Source of the DNA: an uncultured Planctomycetaceae bacterium
GTDB lineage: Bacteria > Planctomycetota > Planctomycetia > Pirellulales > UBA1268
Direction of reading: 5' to 3'
Length of the DNA: 5,149 bases
Assembly: GCA_903885855.1 (NCBI GenBank)
Contig: CAISKG010000048.1
Location: forward strand, 1 to 5,149
Below, piece after piece: positions 1 through 3,950 of the stretch (its first letter is position 1; the number at the start of each line of letters is the position of its first letter). The notes below the pieces were generated by a model. It was not told the origin of the DNA, ran no database searches, and worked only from the letters and a program-made list of their open reading frames with translations. Both the position numbers and the translations under genes were made by a program.

Positions 1-1277
1 AGGCGACCCGGGAGCGCCGCGGCGGCCCGGCCCCAGGCGGCGGCCAGCCCGGCCCGGATCCGCGCCTTGGTGGCGCGCAGTTCGGCCGTCGCCGCCGCGG
101 TGCGGCCGGGATCGTCGATGAACACCTGGCCGGGGCGCGGGCTCGCGAACACGCCGTGGAGGGCGTAGTAGTCCTCCTGGGTCACCGCCTCGAACTTGTG
201 GTCGTGGCACCGGGCGCAGGCCACGGTGAGACCGAGGAAGGTCTTCGAGACGACGTCGATGCGGTTCTCGGTGGCCTTGACGAGATCGTCGAGCGCGTCG
301 ACGGGCTGATATCCGTGCTCCACCATGCACAGGTGGGCCGGACCGATCGCCGAGTCGTTGAAGCCGTCGGGGTGCCAGCGTGGGTCGGGCAGGAGGTCGC
401 CGGCGATCTGCTCGCGCACGAAGCGGTCGTAGGGGACGTCGTCGTTGAAGGCGCGCACGAGGTGGTCGCGGTAGCGCCAGGCGTTGGCGAGGTCGGGATC
501 CCCCTGGCTGCCGTGCGACTCGGCGTAACGCACCAGATCCATCCAGTGGCGCGCCATCCGCTCGCCGTAGCGCGGCGATGCCAGGAGCCGGTCGACGACG
601 CGCTCGAGGGCCCCCGGGGAGCGGTCGGCGAGGAAGGCGTCGACCTCGGCGGGGGTCGGCGGGAGCCCGGTGAGGACGTACGACAGCCGGCGGAGGAGGG
701 TCGCCGCGTCGGCCTCCCCAGCGGGCTCGAGGCCGGCGCCTTCGAGGCGCGCAAGCAGCAGGCGGTCGATCGGATCGGCGGCCCAGTCCGGTCGCGTCAC
801 GGCGGGCGGCGGCCCCGGATCGGCCAGGGGCGCGAGGCTCCACAGGCTGCGCCGCGCGGCGAGGAGGGCCAGCGGATCGGGAAGCGACTCGCGCGGGTCG
901 GGGGCGCCGGCGGCGATCCACTCGGCGACGGCGGCGATGGTGGCGTCATCGACGCGCTCGCCCCCCTCGGGCATCTCGAGGCCCGCGATCTCGTGGCGGA
1001 GGATCGGGAGGAGCCGGCTCGACGCCGGATCGCCGGGCACGATCACCGCTCCGCCCCGCCCCCCGCGGCGCAGGCCGTCGGCGCGGTCGACGACGAAATC
1101 CCCCTCGGCGCTCCCGCCCGAGGCGTGGCACTCCTGGCAGCGTTCCACCAGCAGCGGCCGGACGTGCGACTCGAAGAGAGCCCGGCCGCGGGCATCGTCG
1201 CCGCGCGCGGCCCCGAGGGCGAGCGCCGCGAGCGTCGCCCCCGCCACGATCAGCCCCTGGACTCCACCGCGCACCAT
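1..1277 (-). CDS. PSCyt1/DUF1549 (PSCyt2) planctomycete cytochrome-type protein, N-terminal part, cut by window edge
   Basis: The reading frame starts at the ATG at 1277 and stays open to base 1, giving 425 residues with no stop, so the C-terminus (normally a DUF1553 domain) lies outside. Residues 1-26 form a signal peptide (arginine at 3, alanine/leucine-rich core, end at AARG before DDARG), so the product is exported. Residues about 33-105 match the PSCyt1 domain, with a haem-binding C47-Q-E-C50-H51 and a following L-E-M-P (M102) that could supply the distal ligand. Residues about 165-380 match DUF1549/PSCyt2: DPIDRLLLARLE, LTGLPPTPAEVDAFL, ASPRYGERMARHWMDLVRYA and a second CxxCH, CARCHDHKF (C354, C357, H358). 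The biochemical role of the family is not established; it is often placed near DUF1501 and sulfatase genes and linked by inference to polysaccharide breakdown. The start has only a G-rich upstream stretch (1280-1288) as possible ribosome site. It is divergent from the BtuF-like gene. Confidence 0.93.
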   Translation of the reverse strand, partial: MVRGGVQGLIVAGATLAALALGAARGDDARGRALFESHVRPLLVERCQECHASGGSAEGDFVVDRADGLRRGGRGGAVIVPGDPASSRLLPILRHEIAGLEMPEGGERVDDATIAAVAEWIAAGAPDPRESLPDPLALLAARRSLWSLAPLADPGPPPAVTRPDWAADPIDRLLLARLEGAGLEPAGEADAATLLRRLSYVLTGLPPTPAEVDAFLADRSPGALERVVDRLLASPRYGERMARHWMDLVRYAESHGSQGDPDLANAWRYRDHLVRAFNDDVPYDRFVREQIAGDLLPDPRWHPDGFNDSAIGPAHLCMVEHGYQPVDALDDLVKATENRIDVVSKTFLGLTVACARCHDHKFEAVTQEDYYALHGVFASPRPGQVFIDDPGRTAAATAELRATKARIRAGLAAAWGRAAAALPGR

Positions 1278-1336
1278 GGCTCCCCCCCGCCCCGCGGTCG
1301 CCGCCGGCGGTCGGTCCCCGACGCCGTCGATCGGCC

Positions 1337-1345
1337 GCTACACTC
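1337..1345 (+). promoter_or_regulatory. Candidate -10 promoter element GCTACACTC for the BtuF-like gene
   Basis: TACACT (1339-1344) matches the sigma-70 consensus TATAAT at four of six positions, including the first two and the last, in an otherwise strongly G+C-rich stretch. The full nine-base word GCTACACTC occurs again, in the matching orientation, upstream of the metallopeptidase gene. It ends 59 bases before the GTG start. No recognisable -35 box accompanies it, so the call is inference. Confidence 0.35.
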
Positions 1346-1350
1346 CGAGC

Positions 1351-1356
1351 ATCGTA
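1351..1356 (-). promoter_or_regulatory. Candidate -10 element TACGAT for the PSCyt1/DUF1549 gene
   Basis: On the minus strand TACGAT matches TATAAT at four of six positions and lies 73 bases before the ATG at 1277. It sits immediately beside the plus-strand candidate, as expected for back-to-back divergent promoters. No -35 box is evident and the match is weak. Confidence 0.2.
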
Positions 1357-1391
1357 CCCGACGGCCGCTGCATCCGGCCGCGCCCCCCCCC

Positions 1392-1395
1392 GGAG
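1392..1395 (+). promoter_or_regulatory. Ribosome binding site GGAG that decides the GTG start of the BtuF-like gene
   Basis: GGAG ends 8 bases before the GTG at 1404, ideal spacing. The frame is open far upstream of this point (back to 156), so the ribosome site together with the start of family homology (R-I-V-S-L-L-P-S) places the true start here and not at the upstream ATG. Confidence 0.65.
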
Positions 1396-1403
1396 CCCTG
1401 TGC

Positions 1404-2333
1404 GTGCGCATCGTCTCGCTGCTGCCCAGTGCCACCGAGATCGTCTGCGCGATCGGCCTCGGCGACCGGCTCGTCGGCGTCTCGCACGAGTGCGACCATC
1501 CTCCCGGCGTGCGCAGCCTGCCGAGGCTGACACGCTCCCTGCTCGCCGCCGAGGCCACGAGCGCCGGCATCGACGCGGCGGTGCGAACGCGGCTGCAGGA
1601 GCGCCAGCCCCTCTACGCGCTCGACGCCGATCTCCTCGAGCGGCTCCGCCCCGATCTCGTGGTCACGCAGGCGCTGTGCGACGTGTGCGCCGTGGCGGAG
1701 GCCGACGTGGCCGCGGTGGCCTGCCGACTGCCGGGGGCGCCGCGCGTGATCAACCTCGAGCCCACGCGGCTCGCCGACGTCCTCGACGCGCTGGTGGTCG
1801 TGGCCGGTGCCGCGGGGGTGCCCGGGGCGGGGGCCGCGGCGCGCGAGAGGCTCGCCGCCCGGATCGACGCCGTGGCGGAGCGCACGCGCCGGATCGGGCG
1901 GCGGAAGCTGGTGATGGTGCTCGAGTGGATCGATCCGCCGTTCACTGCCGGTCACTGGTCGCCGGAGCTCGTGGCGCTGGCCGGGGGCGAGGAGGTGCTG
2001 GGCGTGGCCGGGGAGAAGTCGCGCGCGTGCGACTGGGAGGAGGTGGTCGCGGCCGATCCGGAGGTGCTCGTCGTGGCGCTGTGCGGCTTCGACGCGGCGC
2101 GCAGCCGGCTCGATCTGCCGATCCTCGCCCGCATGCCGGGCTACGACGACCTCGCCTGCGTCCGCGCGGGGGAGGTGTTCCTCGTCGATGGCAACGCCTT
2201 CTTCAGCCGCCCCGGACCGCGTCTCATCGACGCGCTCGAGATCGTCGCCCACGCGCTCCATCCGGCGATCCATCCCCTGCCCTCCGGCCTGCCGGCTGCG
2301 GAGCGCGTGGCGACGCCCCGATCGCGGCGCTGA
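1404..2333 (+). CDS. BtuF-like cobalamin/iron-complex substrate-binding-fold protein (Peripl_BP_2 family), no signal peptide
   Basis: The 309-residue product begins directly with the class III binding-fold strand RIVSLLPSATEIVCAIGLG (2-20), followed by LVGVSHECDHP (23-33). Family marks follow: LYALDADLLERLRPDLVVTQ (70-89), LCDVCAV (91-97), VINLEPTRLADV, a second lobe with VLEWIDPPFTAGHWSPELVA (172-191), the motif ALAGGEEVLG, and ADPEVLVVALCGFD (217-230). BtuF-type proteins bind vitamin B12 or ferric complexes for ABC import, but this subgroup starts without a signal peptide or lipobox, so it probably stays in the cytosol and its ligand is unproven. The LCDVC cysteines 91 and 94 recur in this subgroup as I remember it. 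No BtuC or BtuD permease/ATPase gene lies beside it. GTG start chosen from GGAG at 1392-1395 and from homology. It converges with the metallopeptidase gene, with 25 bases between stops. Sure of fold, unsure of substrate. Confidence 0.92.
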   Translation: MRIVSLLPSATEIVCAIGLGDRLVGVSHECDHPPGVRSLPRLTRSLLAAEATSAGIDAAVRTRLQERQPLYALDADLLERLRPDLVVTQALCDVCAVAEADVAAVACRLPGAPRVINLEPTRLADVLDALVVVAGAAGVPGAGAAARERLAARIDAVAERTRRIGRRKLVMVLEWIDPPFTAGHWSPELVALAGGEEVLGVAGEKSRACDWEEVVAADPEVLVVALCGFDAARSRLDLPILARMPGYDDLACVRAGEVFLVDGNAFFSRPGPRLIDALEIVAHALHPAIHPLPSGLPAAERVATPRSRR

Positions 2334-2358
2334 CCGCCGGCCGTCCTCCGATCCGCCC
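2334..2358. other. Tight tail-to-tail gene junction with a short inverted repeat spanning both stop codons
   Basis: Only 25 bases separate the stop codon of the BtuF-like gene from that of the metallopeptidase gene. CGCTGA (2328-2333) is the exact reverse complement of TCAGCG (2359-2364), so a 6-bp stem would put both TGA stops at its inner ends with a 25-base loop. There is no T-run on either strand, so a classic bidirectional terminator is not supported. Confidence 0.25.
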
Positions 2359-3105
2359 TCAGCGGGCCTCGCCCCAGATCTCCTCCAGCAGCGCGTGGAG
2401 ATCCGGGAAGTCCGTCTTGAGTTCGGCCCGGTTGAAGGGGGCGAAGTCGTTGGTGCCGAAGTAGGCCTCCGTCATCTCGGCGAAGAACTCCTTCTGGTCG
2501 GTGAGGCCGTAGTGCCGCACGCGCGAGCCGTCGTAGAGGAGCGCCGCGTCGCCCCGGCCGCCCGCCTTGAAGGCCTCCCAGGCCGCGAGGACGCGCGGCT
2601 CGTCGAAGCCGAGCACCTGGTCGTGGTAGGCGTGGGCCAGTTCGTGGAGGATCACCCACGGCTGTTCGGCGACGTTGCGCCGGGTCGCCACCTGCGCCGC
2701 GATCGGCACGTGGACGCAGCGGGCCAGGCTCCTCGGATAGCCGTGATCGGCGAGCCAGTCGGCGCTGGGGTGGTACTGCATCGAGCCCAGTCCGCCGCAG
2801 CGTTGGTCGACGACGATCGTCACCTCGCGGAGCCTGGTGAGCTTCAAGGGGGGCATCACGATGCGGATGTCGACGAGCTTCGCGCGGAGGAACTCGAGCG
2901 CCTCGCGCCCCAGCGCCTCGGCGGCACCGCCCGGGAGGAGCGCGTCGTCGACCAGGATCCGGAATCCCTCGAGGTCGATCGGGGACCGGCCCACGGGCTG
3001 GTCGGGGGGGGACGGGGCGGGATCGGCCCCCCGGGCGGGCCACGCCGCCAGTGCCGCGAGCACGAGGATCGCCGCCGGGGCGGCACGCGGTCGGAGGTGG
3101 GGCAT
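2359..3105 (-). CDS. Exported zinc metallopeptidase, gluzincin with lethal factor/Pro-Pro endopeptidase-like active site
   Basis: The 248-residue product starts with a signal peptide (MPHLRPR, hydrophobic AAILVLAALAAW, end PARG at about 26, mature from ADP), so it acts outside the cytoplasm. Residues 151-161 read VILHELAHAYH: zinc-binding H154 and H158 with catalytic E155 (HExxH). Downstream, Y199-G-L-T-D-Q-K-E206-F-F-A-E supplies a likely third zinc ligand, E206, and a transition-state tyrosine, Y199. This is the tyrosine-to-glutamate spacing of anthrax lethal factor (Y728, E735) and C. difficile PPEP-1 (Y178, E185). The C-terminus (EAYFGTNDFAPFNRAELK, residues 213-230) is a conserved-looking tail found, as I recall, in uncharacterised bacterial relatives. 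Substrate unknown; a single-domain protein with no toxin-type translocation modules. Start 3105 preferred (GGAG at 3120-3117, 11 bases away, compact signal peptide); the in-frame ATG at 3132 would add nine residues and has no clear ribosome site. Confidence 0.85.
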   Translation of the reverse strand: MPHLRPRAAPAAILVLAALAAWPARGADPAPSPPDQPVGRSPIDLEGFRILVDDALLPGGAAEALGREALEFLRAKLVDIRIVMPPLKLTRLREVTIVVDQRCGGLGSMQYHPSADWLADHGYPRSLARCVHVPIAAQVATRRNVAEQPWVILHELAHAYHDQVLGFDEPRVLAAWEAFKAGGRGDAALLYDGSRVRHYGLTDQKEFFAEMTEAYFGTNDFAPFNRAELKTDFPDLHALLEEIWGEAR

Positions 3106-3167
3106 GATCGGGGAGGCTCCGCGGGGGGCCATGCGGCGGCGGGGAGCCGCGGGCGTACGGCGGGCGA

Positions 3168-3176
3168 GAGTGTAGC
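3168..3176 (-). promoter_or_regulatory. Candidate -10 promoter element GCTACACTC for the metallopeptidase gene
   Basis: The minus strand carries the same nine bases found upstream of the BtuF-like gene. TACACT ends 63 bases before the preferred ATG at 3105 (36 before the alternative at 3132), close to the 59 bases seen at the other gene. The similar distance gives mild support both to the promoter call and to the shorter start. No -35 box is seen. Confidence 0.35.
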
Positions 3177-3195
3177 CCGCGGACGCCGCCGCGGG
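3176..3195. repeat. Inverted repeat CCCGCGG-N6-CCGCGGG at the centre of the divergent region
   Basis: The arms 3176-3182 and 3189-3195 are exact reverse complements with a six-base spacer. The position, beside the peptidase -10 candidate and at the middle of the intergenic region, would suit an operator. Each arm also contains the palindrome CCGCGG, and the base composition makes chance repeats likely, so a function is only a possibility. Confidence 0.25.
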
Positions 3196-3257
3196 GAGAA
3201 TCGGCGCGGCACCGCGCGCCCGTCCCTGCGCGCCAGAGGCACCGCTCCCCGAGTCGT

Positions 3258-3262
3258 GGAGG
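3258..3262 (+). promoter_or_regulatory. Ribosome binding site GGAGG of the DUF429 gene
   Basis: A full GGAGG core ends 7 bases before the ATG at 3270. It is the strongest ribosome site in the window and fixes the start exactly where the family's first strand (V-V-G-I-D-L-S-G) begins. Confidence 0.75.
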
Positions 3263-3269
3263 CACGTCC

Positions 3270-3914
3270 ATGGACGTCGTCGGCATCGATCTCTCCGGGC
3301 CGAGCAACGTCGCCGACACGGCGGTCGCCCGCTTCCTCGTCACGCGGCGGGGGCTCGTGCTGCGCGAATGCGTGATCGGAGCCGACGACGCCGCGATCGC
3401 CGCGCTGCTGCGTCGGACCGTCCGGCGGGGCGATCTCGTCCTCGGCCTCGACGCCCCGCTCTCCTACAACGACGGCGGGGGCGACCGCCCCGCCGACCGC
3501 CTCCTGCGGCGCCGGGCGGTCGCGGCGGGGCTGCGGGCCGGAACGGTCATGCCCCCGACCCTCACGCGGATGGCCTATCTCACCCTGCGCGGCCTGGCCG
3601 TGGCGCGGATGGCGACGGCGATCGGTGGGCCGCGGGCCCGGATCGTGGAGGTCCATCCGGGTGCGGCGCTGGTGCTGCGCGGCGCGCCTTCGAGCGCGGT
3701 GCGGGCCCTCAAGGAGAGCGCCGCGGCGCGGCGTGCGATCCTCGCCTGGCTCGAGCGGCAGGGCGTGGGGGCGGTTGCCGGCCGCGGCGATCTCGGGGAT
3801 CATTTCGTCGCCGCCTGCGCCGCGGCGCTCGCGGCCTGGAAATGGCACGCCGGCGACGCGGCGTGGCTCCACCCCGCCGAGCCCCCGCAGCATCCCCACG
3901 ACGTCGCCTGCTGA
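3270..3914 (+). CDS. DUF429 family protein, predicted RNase H-like fold
   Basis: The 214-residue product has the ordered motifs of DUF429 (COG2410, described as predicted nuclease of RNase H fold): GIDLSGPSN (5-13, D7), LVLGLDAPLSY (56-66, D61), a VMPPTLTRMAYLTLRG segment (93-108) in place of the usual R-x-C-D...P region, IVEVHPGAAL (125-134, E127) and a C-terminal helix GDLGDHFVAACAAALAAW (173-190, D174 and D177). The acidic residues D7, D61, E127 and D177 are where an RNase H-type metal centre would be expected, but activity and substrate are unproven for the family. No signal peptide, so cytosolic. The length is normal for the family. GGAGG at 3258-3262 sets the start. It is followed after 36 bases by the gamma-glutamyltransferase gene on the same strand, so the two are probably co-transcribed, without an obvious functional link. 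Confidence 0.88.
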   Translation: MDVVGIDLSGPSNVADTAVARFLVTRRGLVLRECVIGADDAAIAALLRRTVRRGDLVLGLDAPLSYNDGGGDRPADRLLRRRAVAAGLRAGTVMPPTLTRMAYLTLRGLAVARMATAIGGPRARIVEVHPGAALVLRGAPSSAVRALKESAAARRAILAWLERQGVGAVAGRGDLGDHFVAACAAALAAWKWHAGDAAWLHPAEPPQHPHDVAC

Positions 3915-3918
3915 CGCC

Positions 3919-3935
3919 CCCGCGCGGCGCGCGGG
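3919..3935 (+). other. GC hairpin in the DUF429-gamma-glutamyltransferase gap
   Basis: CCCGCGC (3919-3925) and GCGCGGG (3929-3935) form a perfect 7-bp stem with loop GGC, five bases after the DUF429 stop and a few bases before the next ribosome site. There is no T-run, so it is not a standard intrinsic terminator. It could slow decay of, or attenuate into, the downstream message, or simply reflect composition. Confidence 0.35.
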
Positions 3936-3938
3936 CCC

Positions 3939-3944
3939 GAGGAG
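3939..3944 (+). promoter_or_regulatory. Ribosome binding site GAGGAG of the gamma-glutamyltransferase gene
   Basis: GAGGAG ends 6 bases before the ATG at 3951 and lies just after the GC hairpin, so folding of the hairpin leaves it only three bases away. It fixes the start in front of a normal signal peptide. Confidence 0.65.
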
Positions 3945-3950
3945 CGCCCG

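Larger units (their letters stand above)
1278..1403. promoter_or_regulatory. Divergent intergenic region between the PSCyt1/DUF1549 gene and the BtuF-like gene
   Basis: These 126 bases separate two start codons facing away from each other, so they must carry promoters for both genes unless transcription enters from elsewhere. Candidate -10 elements are TACACT at 1339-1344 on the plus strand and TACGAT at 1356-1351 on the minus strand, lying back to back. No convincing -35 box is seen for either. The stretch also holds three copies of CGGCCGC (starting at 1332, 1362 and 1375). No riboswitch-sized structured leader fits: only about 59 bases separate the plus-strand -10 candidate from the GTG. 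Confidence 0.5.
3106..3269. promoter_or_regulatory. Divergent intergenic region between the metallopeptidase and DUF429 genes
   Basis: These 164 bases (137 if the peptidase starts at 3132) should carry promoters for both flanking genes. On the minus strand GCTACACTC is a -10 candidate for the peptidase. For the DUF429 gene I see no convincing -10; GAGAAT at 3195-3200 is only a weak possibility. Several G+C inverted repeats overlap here, including an exact 7-bp repeat with a 6-base spacer at 3176-3195, nearly at the midpoint, and an 8-bp pair at 3147-3154 / 3175-3182. Confidence 0.45.

Noticed and set aside
156..1403. A plus-strand frame open from 156 that runs into the BtuF-like gene and would add over 400 residues to its N-terminus.
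   Set aside because: It is antisense to the clear PSCyt1/DUF1549 gene, its translation is arginine/glycine-rich without domains, and the GGAG site plus homology place the real start at 1404. Long antisense frames are expected at this G+C content.
1345..1403. Cobalamin riboswitch upstream of the BtuF-like gene.
   Set aside because: The leader is too short for a B12 riboswitch and shows no recognisable B12-box; C-runs dominate instead.
1338..2273. A 311-codon minus-strand open frame opposite the BtuF-like gene.
   Set aside because: It mirrors the third-position G/C bias of the plus-strand gene; it has no motifs and overlaps a strong family match.
2328..2364. Bidirectional terminator between the convergent genes.
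   Set aside because: Only a 6-bp stem with a 25-base loop is present and there is no T-run on either strand, so I recorded it as a junction feature only.
2141..3343. A 400-codon minus-strand frame covering the metallopeptidase in another frame.
   Set aside because: The HExxH-bearing frame 2359-3105 has a signal peptide and catalytic motifs; this alternative is arginine/proline-rich and crosses into both neighbouring genes.
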